NCBI GenBank assembly: GCA_017460515.1
Contig: JAFUAY010000015.1
Coordinates: 1 to 64,000 of the forward strand
Length of the DNA: 64,000 nt
Direction of reading: 5' to 3'
DNA from: Prevotella sp.
Lineage (GTDB): Bacteria; Bacteroidota; Bacteroidia; Bacteroidales; Bacteroidaceae
Shown here: in pieces, positions 29,077-38,105 of the stretch
Layout: each line of letters begins with the position of its first letter
Numbering within the stretch: position 1 is the stretch's first letter
The notes under the pieces: model-generated
Told to the model about the DNA's origin: nothing
What the model saw: only the letters and a program-made list of their open reading frames with translations
The model's database searches: none
Translations under genes and position numbers: made by a program

Positions 29077-31431
29077 ATGAAACGAATAACCATCAACCTA
29101 TTATTACTGCTGCTTAGCACTGCTGCTCTTGCGCAGCCACAGTTCAGCAAGTCACACGGTCTCTTTGAAGACGCGTCCATCAGTGTTGCCTTGTCCTCCC
29201 AACAAGGCCATGCCATCCGTTATACCACCGATGGCAGTGAACCAACCCTAAAGAGTCAGCTCTACCAGTCGCCGCTGACACTTTCGAAGACCACGCTGTT
29301 GCGGGCCGTCGAAGTGATTGGCGACTCGCTGTCTCCCGTAGCCACCGCTTCCTATATCTTTGTGAAGTCGGTACTCTCACAGCCCAACAACCCGTCTGGC
29401 TACCCTACTGAATGGGGAAAGTACACCGAGCGCAGCGGTCGGGCTACAGCCGATTACGAGATGGATCCGGAGATGACGGGCAACAGCACCCTGAAGCCGA
29501 AGATTATCCAGGGACTGAAAGAGCTGCCTATCCTCTCGCTCGTTTCCGACAAAGACAATTTCTTCAGTCATGAGAACGATACTGCCCGTGGTGGTATCTA
29601 CATCTTCACAGGCCCTCCCGTAGGCGATAATACCGGTCACGGCTGGACTCGTCCCGCCAGCATCGAACTGTTCGGTGGTCCGCAGCAGCACGACCTGAGC
29701 GTGAACTGCGGTGTTCGTCTGCATGGTGGCCACGGTCGACTGGCTGAGAAGAACCCGAAGCACTCCTTCCGCTTTGTCTTCAAGGAGAAGTATGGTCCCA
29801 AATCGCTGAAATATCCGCTCTATGGAGAAGATGAGCCGAAGAAGTTCGACCAACTCGTTCTGCGCTGTCATTTCGGCAATTCCTGGCAGCACTGGGCCGT
29901 GGGTAATAATACCAAGGCGCAGTATACGCGTGATGTATGGGCCCGTCGCATGCAGCGCAAGATGGGATGGACCAGTGTCAACGCACAGTATGTCCACCTT
30001 TTCCTCAACGGTATGTACTGGGGCATCTACAATATTGCCGAGCGCGTAGACGACCAGTTTGGCAAAGACCATCTGGGCGGTTCGAAATCAGATATCGATG
30101 TCATCAAGATTGAAGAGGATGGCGGTAACCATATCGAGGCCAGCGAGGGCGACCTGGAAGCTTGGGAACAGATGATTACCGTAGCCAGCCGTGCTGCTGA
30201 CGACACCTATTATTATATGTTACAGGGAAAGGATGCCGATGGCAATGACGACCCGGAACTGGAAGCACTCCTCGATATCGATGCCTTTATCGACTACATG
30301 CTCATCAACCAGTACGGCGGCAATACCGACTGGGATCATCACAACTGGTATGCCCTGCGCCGTCGCGGTCCGCAGAGCCAGGGATTCCGCTTCCTCTGCT
30401 GGGACTCAGAGATTATCTTCGAGAGTCCTACGGAGAATGTGTTCAATAAGAATAACGGTATGGCGTGTCCCACGGGCATCTTCCATAACCTGCTGCAGAA
30501 CGATCACTTCGCCCGTCGCTACGTGCGTCGAGCCAAGGAGGTGCTTGCTGACGACGGCTTCCTCGGCGAACAGTCGGTGAGGGAGGTATGGGACAGCTTG
30601 TACAACACGATTGCAACAGCCCTTTATGACGAGGCTGCCCGCTGGGGTGACTACCGTCGTGATGTTCATCGCTATAACTCACGCGACGATTATCAGCTCT
30701 ATACGGTCGATGAAACCTATATGAACGAGCGCAACCGTCTGCTCACACAGTATTTCCCCGTTCGCACCAACAATGTGCTGAACTATATCCTCAACGCTGT
30801 CAATGTGGATGATTTCGAGGCGCCTGATGACTGGACGCGCATGACGGCTTCGATGTTCAAGGAATGGAATGGCACCGGTGCCAACGCACAGCCATTGGAT
30901 ACCTATGTCAATGTTGACTGGAACATGGGTACGAGTGTCGGTGGTGGCGGCGCTGTGGCCGGCTTCGTCGGTGTTGAAGAGAACCACTTTGCCGATGTCA
31001 GCGACTACGACAAGCTGGTGCTGCGCGGTACGGGAACGGGCCTTCGTATCCTGGCCAACCGCCTTGTCTCTCACGGTCCGTGGAAACAGATCATTGTTTC
31101 GTTCAACGAGACCGATCCCTACTGGGATGCTGACATGCAGGCTATCGTCTTCAATCTGGATGACTTGCGCACCACGCCCACCAACGAGGGCAAGACGCGC
31201 AACGATGCTTTCGTCCATCTGAATGCGCTGAAGGTTGACTGGGGCAGTTCGGTCAATGTGCGCGCTGCCTATCTGACGCCGAAGACTTCAGGTATTGCCG
31301 CTGTACATCGTAGTGCAGACTGCGACGTCTACTACAACCTGAACGGACAGCAAATCGGAAACGCCGGTTCACTTGCAGGACTGAAGAAAGGCATCTACAT
31401 CCGCAACGGCAAGAAAATCATCGTGAAGTAA
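29077..31431 (+). CDS. CotH-domain secreted protein with chitobiase-like N-terminal module
   Basis: A 784-residue exported protein. After the signal peptide (ends near AALAQ, residue 19) is a CHB_HEX_C-like beta domain at about 25-95 (RYTTDGSEPTLKSQLYQSP). The CotH homology region spans roughly 130-450 (GVRLHGGHGR, LFLNGMYWGIYNIAERVD, GFRFLCWDSEI); CotH proteins are atypical protein kinases in spore coats and are common secreted partners of polysaccharide enzymes in gut bacteria. A beta-sandwich at 580-730 follows. The end (VYYNLNGQQI ... KGIYIRNGKKIIVK) matches the short sorting-like tail found on two other proteins here. The role in fibre degradation is unknown. Confidence 0.85.
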   Translation: MKRITINLLLLLLSTAALAQPQFSKSHGLFEDASISVALSSQQGHAIRYTTDGSEPTLKSQLYQSPLTLSKTTLLRAVEVIGDSLSPVATASYIFVKSVLSQPNNPSGYPTEWGKYTERSGRATADYEMDPEMTGNSTLKPKIIQGLKELPILSLVSDKDNFFSHENDTARGGIYIFTGPPVGDNTGHGWTRPASIELFGGPQQHDLSVNCGVRLHGGHGRLAEKNPKHSFRFVFKEKYGPKSLKYPLYGEDEPKKFDQLVLRCHFGNSWQHWAVGNNTKAQYTRDVWARRMQRKMGWTSVNAQYVHLFLNGMYWGIYNIAERVDDQFGKDHLGGSKSDIDVIKIEEDGGNHIEASEGDLEAWEQMITVASRAADDTYYYMLQGKDADGNDDPELEALLDIDAFIDYMLINQYGGNTDWDHHNWYALRRRGPQSQGFRFLCWDSEIIFESPTENVFNKNNGMACPTGIFHNLLQNDHFARRYVRRAKEVLADDGFLGEQSVREVWDSLYNTIATALYDEAARWGDYRRDVHRYNSRDDYQLYTVDETYMNERNRLLTQYFPVRTNNVLNYILNAVNVDDFEAPDDWTRMTASMFKEWNGTGANAQPLDTYVNVDWNMGTSVGGGGAVAGFVGVEENHFADVSDYDKLVLRGTGTGLRILANRLVSHGPWKQIIVSFNETDPYWDADMQAIVFNLDDLRTTPTNEGKTRNDAFVHLNALKVDWGSSVNVRAAYLTPKTSGIAAVHRSADCDVYYNLNGQQIGNAGSLAGLKKGIYIRNGKKIIVK

Positions 31432-31434
31432 AAA

Positions 31435-31469
31435 CAATGAGAGCCCACCGCTTAGGTGGGCTCTCATTG
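31435..31469. terminator. Bidirectional intrinsic terminator
   Basis: CAATGAGAGCCCACC (31435-31449) pairs perfectly with GGTGGGCTCTCATTG (31455-31469) around a 5-nt loop, just after the CotH stop and before the convergent GH43 stop. A and T runs flank both sides. Confidence 0.85.
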
Positions 31470-31480
31470 TATTTATCCAT

Positions 31481-32932
31481 TTAGTCTACTCGCAAGTTCC
31501 ATTTTGAGTTATCACTGTTGAAGTCCCATTCAGCCAGTGTGGGAGTGGAGTCGGCTGCACTGTACAATACGAAGCGCGTGTTCAGCTGCTCCTCGCCCGG
31601 AATGCGCTTCGGCATCAGACGGAAAGTACCATCGATGGCCTGTTCGATGCGCCACAGCTGCTCATCACTGCCTGAGAACTTCGACACGGTGGTCAGTTCC
31701 TTGTTGGCCGTAGCAGCCAGCGCGCGGTCGGTTCCTTCAATGACAATCTTGAAGTAACTGTTGCCTAAGTAGCCGCCTGCCCCAGCCACGGGTGTGATAG
31801 TCCAGCGCTGGTGAGGACGGAACATATAGTCGCCACAGCGAACGGCAATATCACCTTCAGGCCATGAGCCGATCACATCACTCAGTTTCTGGTTCTCCAA
31901 TGACTTCACGGGCTTGGTCAGGTCTATCTGCCAAAAGCGTTCACGCTCCTGCGCCATGCGGACGAAGTCGACTGCCAGCTCCAGTGAATAGCCGCGGCGC
32001 TCTGACTCAATCTCGAAGGTGCCGCCCTTGAAACGGTTGCCTGCCACGGGCCAGTCGTTACGCCAGAGCAACGGACGGATGCCTAATACCGAGCGTCCGC
32101 CCTGATTGAAGTCGGCCTCATAATGGCACGACATGATCTCAATGCCCTCATCAATGACCGTACGACCGAAATGACCGGGTCCGCAGACGCGGTCGCCGGC
32201 AGCAATCACCATGCGTCCGCCACCATGAAACATATCGCGGTCTACATTATCCAGATAGGGACCTTCTACCGAGCGCGAGCGTCCCACCACGATATTATAG
32301 GTAGAGTTCACACCGTCACAGCAGGTGCCGTGGGTGCCCAACAGGTAATACCAACCGTTACGGTAAAGCAAGTCGGTGGCCTCACAGTCAATGGCAATAT
32401 CCTTCTCCACATTTCCTGCCACGCGTTCACCTGTTGCAGGGTCAAGTTCAATGAGTCGGATGGTTCCGAAATAGGTTCCGTAGCTCACCCAAAGGCGACC
32501 GGTGGTAGGATCCAACAGCAGTGACGGGTCGATGGCATCATTATCCTCCAGTCCGTCGCTGGCAGCCACCTCGATAGGTGTAGTGTAATGGAAGTCGGGC
32601 GATTTCGGGTCGAGTGTCTTGTTCCACATGGTCAAGATGCGACCATTATGGCCACCACCCAGTCCGCCGCCTGTAGCGCCATAGATAACGAGATAGCGAT
32701 CACCTATCTTCATCACATCGGGAGCAGCACCGCCACCAGGACGCTCTGCACCACTGTGCCATGACCATCCGTCTTCTGAGATCAGGCCTCCCCCACCCGT
32801 TCCGAAGGTATAATACTTTCCGTCACAGTAGGCGATTGTCGAAGGGTCATGGATATAGGGTTGCCCTGTCTGGGCGTGGGTTGTCTGAAAGCAGAGACAC
32901 GATAGGAGTGCTGCGGTTAAGATCTTGTTCAT
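31481..32932 (-). CDS. GH43 arabinanase-like enzyme with lectin-like C-terminus
   Basis: A 483-residue exported enzyme (signal peptide to about residue 20). GH43 signature residues: Asp 29 in YIHDPST, Asp 135 in DAIDPSLL, Glu 184 in DCEATDL. The domain ends near 320. It resembles arabinanase/arabinofuranosidase branches, with the HGTCCDG loop near 200. The C-terminal 130 residues look like a beta-trefoil lectin (RALAATANKEL, EQLWRIEQ), suggesting a carbohydrate-binding module. Its ATG overlaps the stop of the upstream gene in an ATGA, so it is the third gene of a translationally coupled operon with GH95 and GH43-CBM6. Confidence 0.85.
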   Translation of the reverse strand: MNKILTAALLSCLCFQTTHAQTGQPYIHDPSTIAYCDGKYYTFGTGGGGLISEDGWSWHSGAERPGGGAAPDVMKIGDRYLVIYGATGGGLGGGHNGRILTMWNKTLDPKSPDFHYTTPIEVAASDGLEDNDAIDPSLLLDPTTGRLWVSYGTYFGTIRLIELDPATGERVAGNVEKDIAIDCEATDLLYRNGWYYLLGTHGTCCDGVNSTYNIVVGRSRSVEGPYLDNVDRDMFHGGGRMVIAAGDRVCGPGHFGRTVIDEGIEIMSCHYEADFNQGGRSVLGIRPLLWRNDWPVAGNRFKGGTFEIESERRGYSLELAVDFVRMAQERERFWQIDLTKPVKSLENQKLSDVIGSWPEGDIAVRCGDYMFRPHQRWTITPVAGAGGYLGNSYFKIVIEGTDRALAATANKELTTVSKFSGSDEQLWRIEQAIDGTFRLMPKRIPGEEQLNTRFVLYSAADSTPTLAEWDFNSDNSKWNLRVD

Positions 32933-34932
32933 TTCGTTATGACTTTATAGTTGGTTACTGGTTTTCCTTTCTCATCGACAAAGCGGACGCAGAGGTCGCT
33001 CATGCCTGGACCGTTGATGACTGCACAGCGTAGCACATTACGGCCTTTCTTCAGTGTCAGTCGTGGTGACACGCCGTCGTCCTTGACCATACGGCGGTCG
33101 CCGGAGAGCAGCAGTGCTTCCTCACCGTTCAGCCAGCACATCGAAGCACCGTTAGAGCCTACGGCCAGACGCACATCACTAATTTCCTCCTCACAGTCAA
33201 TGATGGTCACAGCCCAGAACAGCACGCCATAGACGCGCTTGTCTAACAAATCGGCAAAGCGGAACAGCTTCACATTGAAGCGATCGCTCTCTACCGCATG
33301 CCACTGCAGGGTCTGCTTGACCGCCTTCACCTTCTGACCGTCGCGGGGCAACAGCGTCTGCTGGTCTTTGAAGTAGGTCTTTGAGAATACCTCACGCAGA
33401 TAGGTATCGGTGAAGACCGTGTTCGAACGGATCTCACAAGCGATGGGTTCGAGGACCATCCAACGGCGGATGAAGCCTTCGGCATCGGGTTTTGCAGCAG
33501 GCGCATTAGCTGCCACGGGGGTGAAATACTGCTGACGATTCTTGAACTGCAGCCAGTCGATGCATACATCCGCGCCTTCGCTGACCACGCAGAGGTCTGT
33601 CTTGCCACTGGGACGATACGTCAGCGGAGCCGTCACCGTAAGCCACTGTCCGCGCAGGTCACGACGGAACTGTCCGGTGCTCTCCACCTTGATCTCCAAT
33701 CGGGCTATCACCTTTCCCTTCGCATCCTTCTCACGTACGGTCAGCACCGTGTTCTCCTGTGCTTTCACATTGGCTACCACATAGCCTTTCGCACCCATCA
33801 TGCTGAAGTCTACATCGGCATAGCGCAGCCAACTGCCTTTTGCAGGCAACTGAGCATGCCATCCCTGGAAGGGAGCCAATGAGTCGTTCTGTGCAAGTGT
33901 CACATCCTGACTGGCCTGACTGTAGCGGTCTATCTCGATACGGTCGGTAGCCTTGTTGACGCCAACGCCACGCAAGGTGGGCTTCACCTCACGGATGGTT
34001 CCGTCGGGCAGGAACGACAGACGGTCGATACAGGCAGAACGACGCTTGTCCATAGCCGGTGAATAGTCGTTATGATGATAGAATAGGTACCACTCGCCCT
34101 TGTAGTTCACGATGCTATGGTGATTGGTCCAGCAGCCATTGGCATGTTCGGCCATGATGATGCCCTTGAACTGCCAGGGACCCATGGGTGAGTCGCTCAT
34201 TGCGTAGGCCAGCGTCTCCGTACCTTTCTCTTTCCGCACCCAGGGGAAGGTCAGGTAGTAATGACCTCCCTGTTTGAAGGCGAAGGGACCTTCCTTGAAG
34301 CCTTCGGGCAGTCCTTCCATCTGTCGGGGCTCGCCGGCCAGCTCTTTCATGTTCTCTTTCAACTTCGCCGCACGGATGCCCATACCGCTCCAATAGAGGT
34401 AGGCCTGGCCGTCATCATCAATCAGACAACAGGGATCAATACCCATCACGCCTTTGATGGGTGCTGCCTCTGGCGTATAGGGACCCTCAGGCTTCTGTGC
34501 GGTGGCCACACCGATATTGAAGCCACGTCCTTCACGCGGTGCATTGGGGAAAAAGAAATAGTAAGTACCGTTCTTCTCGACGCAGTCGGGTGCCCACATC
34601 GAGTAGCCCATGGGATTGCCCCAGGGCACTTGTTCCTGCGAGAGAATGACGCCGTGGTCTTGCCATTCCGTCAGGTTGTCTGACGAGAACACATGATAGT
34701 CGGCCATGCAGAACCAGTCTTTTCTCAGTCCTGCTCCTGCTTTCGTACTGTCGATATCGGCTCCCAGGTCGGGTGTCGGGATATCGTGCGAGGGGAACAG
34801 GTAGATACGGTTACCGAATACCCTCGCAGTGGGATCGGCCGTAAACTGGTTACGGATCACGGGATTCTGTGCCGTCGCTGACAGAGCTGCCGTCAGCAGA
34901 ACGGCTGTTAAGGTTTGCTTCATGGTTATCAT
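32929..34932 (-). CDS. GH43-CBM6 arabinofuranosidase/xylosidase with extra C-terminal domain
   Basis: A 667-residue exported enzyme. Start at 34932 gives an ATGA overlap with the GH95 stop; an internal ATG at 34923 would also leave a full signal peptide. GH43 residues: Asp 33 ([10 protein letters not shown]), Asp 166 (GIDPCCL), Glu 214 (FKEGPFAF). A CBM6 module follows at about 340-475 ([10 protein letters not shown] ... CIDWLQFKN). A third domain (about 490-667) resembles the beta-sandwich found C-terminal in some Bacteroidales xylan esterases ([15 protein letters not shown]). Such GH43-CBM6 enzymes remove arabinose or xylose from arabinoxylan. It is the middle gene of the coupled operon. 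Confidence 0.88.
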   Translation of the reverse strand: MITMKQTLTAVLLTAALSATAQNPVIRNQFTADPTARVFGNRIYLFPSHDIPTPDLGADIDSTKAGAGLRKDWFCMADYHVFSSDNLTEWQDHGVILSQEQVPWGNPMGYSMWAPDCVEKNGTYYFFFPNAPREGRGFNIGVATAQKPEGPYTPEAAPIKGVMGIDPCCLIDDDGQAYLYWSGMGIRAAKLKENMKELAGEPRQMEGLPEGFKEGPFAFKQGGHYYLTFPWVRKEKGTETLAYAMSDSPMGPWQFKGIIMAEHANGCWTNHHSIVNYKGEWYLFYHHNDYSPAMDKRRSACIDRLSFLPDGTIREVKPTLRGVGVNKATDRIEIDRYSQASQDVTLAQNDSLAPFQGWHAQLPAKGSWLRYADVDFSMMGAKGYVVANVKAQENTVLTVREKDAKGKVIARLEIKVESTGQFRRDLRGQWLTVTAPLTYRPSGKTDLCVVSEGADVCIDWLQFKNRQQYFTPVAANAPAAKPDAEGFIRRWMVLEPIACEIRSNTVFTDTYLREVFSKTYFKDQQTLLPRDGQKVKAVKQTLQWHAVESDRFNVKLFRFADLLDKRVYGVLFWAVTIIDCEEEISDVRLAVGSNGASMCWLNGEEALLLSGDRRMVKDDGVSPRLTLKKGRNVLRCAVINGPGMSDLCVRFVDEKGKPVTNYKVITK

Positions 34933-37472
34933 TGAGCTTTAATTTTATAGGTTTTACCGGCTTCTGTCTGCAGGTCATACTCATAGACCTTGCGTAGCGG
35001 CAGCGGCTTGAAGTCTATCAGTTCGGTTGAGCGCAGCGGCTGACGGATGCTGGCGGGTGCAAAGAGGTCGTTCGGACAATCGCCCTTGGCTACCTGCAGA
35101 CCTTTACCCTTCAGCGGTACATACGAGCGCAAGCGGATGACGCCGCCGATGGTAGAGCGCACATTGGCGGAACGAAGTTTCCCTTCGTTCCAAACCTCAT
35201 CAACGATGAAGCCACCACGGGCGCGCAGGCCCTTTACCTCACCTTTCTTCCATTCATCAGGCAGGGCGGGCAACAGCTGAACAGCACCGTCATGACTCTG
35301 CAACAGCATCTCACAGATACCTGCCGACACACCGAAGTTACCGTCAATCTGGAAAGGCGGATGGGCATCGAAGAGGTTCGGATAGGTGCGACCGTCGGGA
35401 TACTGACGTGCTTTTGAGTCATCGGGCAACAGGTGGAGCATGTTCTTGATAATCTTGAAGGCATGGTTGCCATCGAGCATACGGGCCCAGAAATTGGTCT
35501 TCCAACCGAGACTCCATCCGGTAGCCATATCGCCACGCTGGTTCAACGTGTTGGCGGCAGCGGTGAAAAGGTCGGGATGTGAATAGGGAGATATCTGATT
35601 TGAGGGATAGAGACCATAGAGATGTGAGATATGACGGTGCTCATCCTTCGGGTCGTCAGCATCGATAATCCACTCCTGCAACTGTCCGTAGCGACCAATC
35701 TGCATGGGGGGAAGCTTCTGGAGTGAAGAGTGAAGAGTGGAGAGTGTAGAGTTTGCTACCGCATTTTCTTTTTCGCCGAGGATCTCGGCAGCCTTGGCGG
35801 TGGCTGAGAGCACATCGAAGGCAATCTGGTTATCCATTGTAGAGCCGGCAGTAACGTTGGTACCTTTACCGCGAGGGCCATGTTCGGGCGAGACGGTAGG
35901 AACGGTCATCAGCCATCCGGCGGCCTCCTTCACGGCTCCCGTATCGGGGTATTCCTGCATATAGTCCATGAGGAACTGGGCGGCACCCTTCATCACGGGG
36001 AAATATTCCTTCAGGAACTGCTTGTCGCCAGTATAGAGATAATGCTGCCAGATATGGGTCGTCAGCCAGGCACCGCCAGTGGGGAACATACCCCAAGGCG
36101 TACCGTCTACCGGTCCGGCTATACGCCAGAGGTCGGTATTGTGATGGGCCACCCATCCGTCACACCCATACATTGTCTTGGCAGTCTCAGCACCGGTCAC
36201 GCTCAAATCACGGATCATGGAGAACAGCGGCTCTTGGGTCTCTGCCAGATTACCCACGAGTGCGGGCCAGTAGTTCATCTCGGCATTGATATTAATGGTG
36301 TATTTTGAATCCCATGGGGCATTCATCTTATCGTTCCATACACCTTGCAGGTTAGCAGGCTGTCCACCGGGTTGACTCGATGAAATCAGCAGATAACGGC
36401 CATATTGCATCATCAGCGACACCATGTCGAGGTCGCTGGCATCTTTCTCAAAGGCTTTCAGGCGCTCAACAGTAGGAAGGGCGGCATTTCCGGATTTACC
36501 GGAATTTCCAGCTAAAGTCAGCGAAACGCGGTTATACTGTTCCTGATACTTGGCCGTATGGCGCTTCAGCAATTCCGGGAAACGTATCTGCTCTGCCAAG
36601 TTCAGGCGACTCTTGTTCTTCTTCTCATAATCACCACTCACGTCGTGGTAATTCACGAAGTTGGTGGCGGCAGTGATATAGATGGTGGCCTCAGTAGCAT
36701 TTTTCACCTCGATGGTGTTATCGGGGAAACTAATATGTGCTTCCTTGCCCTCTATACGCACGCTGGCCTGACACTGAGCGGTCAAGCCTGCCTTAATGCC
36801 TTCCTGCTCAACGCCCTCCACCTTGGCAAACAAGCGCCCGCCTTCGTTTCCAGACCCTTGGACCAAAGCACATTGACAGGCATGCTTACTTACGACAGTA
36901 TTGCGCAACTGGCTATTGAACGACATGGTGAAACTGATGGCATTCTTTTTGTTTGCCTTCAGCTGAATGACAATCACGCTGTCGGTCTGCGAGGCAAACA
37001 CGGTGCGCTCATACTTCACGCCGTCGCTGACATAAGAGGTGACGGCCGTAGCATTGCCTAAATTGAGGCAACGACTATAGTCGGTCACATTCTGATGACC
37101 GAACGACAGTTTCAGACTGCCCATCGGTAGGAAACGCATGCCATGAGGTCCTTTCACGAAGTGCTTATCAATGAGTTTTGAAGCCTCATATTCCCGTCCG
37201 GCAAAAATCAGGCGGCGCACTTCGGTAAGTGCCACCAGCGACTCATAGCTGTTGTTGCTGTAGGGCTGTCCGCTCCAGAAGGTCTCTTCGTTCAACTGAA
37301 TCTCTTCTGTTTCAGTACCGCCATAGACCATTGCGCCCAACTGTGAGTTACCAATGGGCAGGGCTTCCAGCCAGTGATGAGCCGGTTCGTCGTACCACAA
37401 GCGATGCTGCTGTGCCTTGGCAGTCAGGCAGAACATCACGAGCAAGCATAAAAAAAGGAATAGTTTTCTCAT
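34929..37472 (-). CDS. GH95 alpha-L-fucosidase / alpha-L-galactosidase
   Basis: An 847-residue exported inverting glycosidase. The signal peptide ends near residue 20 (AKAQQ). The opening [28 protein letters not shown] matches GH95, split here as [10 protein letters not shown] and [17 protein letters not shown]. The paired catalytic Asn residues lie in NINAEMNYW (394 and 396), the general acid is the Glu of QLQEW (600) and a base-side Asp lies in the FQIDGNFG region. In xylan, members of this family remove terminal L-fucose or L-galactose. Residues 573-585 are an odd Ser/Leu/Thr stretch encoded by a GAGTGAAGAG-type repeat inserted in frame at 35720-35752. First gene of a three-gene coupled operon. 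Confidence 0.92.
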   Translation of the reverse strand: MRKLFLFLCLLVMFCLTAKAQQHRLWYDEPAHHWLEALPIGNSQLGAMVYGGTETEEIQLNEETFWSGQPYSNNSYESLVALTEVRRLIFAGREYEASKLIDKHFVKGPHGMRFLPMGSLKLSFGHQNVTDYSRCLNLGNATAVTSYVSDGVKYERTVFASQTDSVIVIQLKANKKNAISFTMSFNSQLRNTVVSKHACQCALVQGSGNEGGRLFAKVEGVEQEGIKAGLTAQCQASVRIEGKEAHISFPDNTIEVKNATEATIYITAATNFVNYHDVSGDYEKKNKSRLNLAEQIRFPELLKRHTAKYQEQYNRVSLTLAGNSGKSGNAALPTVERLKAFEKDASDLDMVSLMMQYGRYLLISSSQPGGQPANLQGVWNDKMNAPWDSKYTININAEMNYWPALVGNLAETQEPLFSMIRDLSVTGAETAKTMYGCDGWVAHHNTDLWRIAGPVDGTPWGMFPTGGAWLTTHIWQHYLYTGDKQFLKEYFPVMKGAAQFLMDYMQEYPDTGAVKEAAGWLMTVPTVSPEHGPRGKGTNVTAGSTMDNQIAFDVLSATAKAAEILGEKENAVANSTLSTLHSSLQKLPPMQIGRYGQLQEWIIDADDPKDEHRHISHLYGLYPSNQISPYSHPDLFTAAANTLNQRGDMATGWSLGWKTNFWARMLDGNHAFKIIKNMLHLLPDDSKARQYPDGRTYPNLFDAHPPFQIDGNFGVSAGICEMLLQSHDGAVQLLPALPDEWKKGEVKGLRARGGFIVDEVWNEGKLRSANVRSTIGGVIRLRSYVPLKGKGLQVAKGDCPNDLFAPASIRQPLRSTELIDFKPLPLRKVYEYDLQTEAGKTYKIKAQ
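35720..35752. repeat. GAGTGAAGAG repeat tract inside the GH95 gene
   Basis: Tandem copies of GAGTGAAGAG-like units lie within the coding sequence and add about eleven residues ([11 protein letters not shown]) in a loop between catalytic-domain helices. Similar strings are familiar from intergenic DNA of Bacteroidales, so this looks like a repeat that entered a gene without breaking the frame. Confidence 0.5.
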
Positions 37473-37500
37473 ATCGGTTATTGGTTAATGTTTCGCTGTG

Positions 37501-37508
37501 CAAAGATA
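37501..37508 (-). promoter_or_regulatory. Promoter of the GH95-GH43-GH43 operon
   Basis: The minus strand has TATCTTTG at 37501-37508 and TTTG at 37529-37532 with a 20-nt spacer, the best-formed Bacteroidetes promoter in the window. The leader is about 25 nt. The -33 element lies within a perfect direct repeat (37510-37520 and 37529-37539, CAAACTTTCGC on the plus strand). Confidence 0.7.
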
Positions 37509-37569
37509 GCAAACTTTCGCGAATCAAACAAACTTTCGCATCATGTTTATCGCAGCGGGACTTTTGTCT

Positions 37570-37599
37570 GTGTCTCATTCGTTTCAATTTGTGTTTCCC
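37570..37599. promoter_or_regulatory. TGTYTC direct repeat, 21-bp period, upstream of GH95 operon
   Basis: GTGTCTCAT (37570-37578) and GTGTTTCCC (37591-37599) are exactly 21 bp apart, about 62 bp upstream of the -7 box. Core and orientation match the repeats before four other minus-strand transcription units. Confidence 0.4.
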
Positions 37600-37639
37600 C
37601 AACGAAGCCACAAAACGGCTTTGATGCAGAAGCTTAGAT

Positions 37640-37717
37640 ATTACGATGCAAAAGCATTGATATTACGGTGCAATTACTAAGTAATTACGATGCAATTCCT
37701 TTGCTTTTGCATCGTAA
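37640..37717. repeat. ATTACGATGCAA repeats with 22-bp period
   Basis: ATTACGATGCAA occurs at 37640-37651 and 37684-37695, with ATTACGGTGCAA between them at 37662-37673, each followed by ten unconserved bases, and an inverted TTGCATCGTAA at 37707-37717. The 400-bp gap 37473-37873 otherwise holds only the GH95 promoter region and a hairpin block; no further gene is seen. Confidence 0.65.
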
Positions 37718-37810
37718 AAGCCTAGTAACTCCATCGTAATTCCTTTGCGACTGCAAAAACCACCATGTTTAGCTCCCAAAACCTATATGTTTAGCCATCG
37801 TAAACATGAT

Positions 37811-37849
37811 GATTGCGACCCGTAAACAATAGAGTTACGAGTCGCAATC
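37811..37849. repeat. Intergenic hairpin of the CAATAGAGTTACGAGT family
   Basis: GATTGCGACCCGTAA (37811-37825) pairs with TTACGAGTCGCAATC (37835-37849) with one mismatch. The loop and flank repeat CAATAGAGTTA, as seen near 9841-9857. It is 24 bp after the small peptide gene and may stop its transcript, although no T tract follows. Confidence 0.5.
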
Positions 37850-37873
37850 AATAGAGTTATTAAATTGTACTTT

Positions 37874-38050
37874 TTATTCCATATCCTCTTCGTCGTCATC
37901 CCAAGCATCATAGGAACGTGAGCCTGTCAATTCACCTCCGCCGCTAAATTCATCGGCACCACTCAAGCTTTGTTCTGCAGATCCTGCAATCATGCCCATA
38001 GTGGCAATCTTTACTACTTTCAGTTCAGGGCTATTATATATCTTTTTCAT
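37874..38050 (-). CDS. Small 58-residue acidic peptide
   Basis: An intact short frame from ATG 38050 to TAA at 37874. It begins MKKIYNSPELKVVKIATMG and ends in a Ser/Gly/Asp/Glu-rich tail (AWDDDEEDME). The opening fits a recurrent family of small Bacteroidales proteins with a MKK-x-Y-xx-P-E-hydrophobic start followed by a low-complexity tail; their function is not known to me and some have been suggested to be secreted or modified peptides. It has no obvious signal peptide. It lies 55 bp after the carbohydrate-binding protein gene on the same strand with no promoter between them, so the two are probably cotranscribed. Confidence 0.65.
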   Translation of the reverse strand: MKKIYNSPELKVVKIATMGMIAGSAEQSLSGADEFSGGGELTGSRSYDAWDDDEEDME

Positions 38051-38105
38051 AATCTTCTATGTTCTAACACGAATTATCGTTAATGATCCATTAATTACTC
38101 ACGAA

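Noticed and set aside
37640..37717. CRISPR array
   Set aside because: The repeated word is only 12 bp, the gaps only 10 bp, there are three direct copies plus one inverted, and no cas gene is present.
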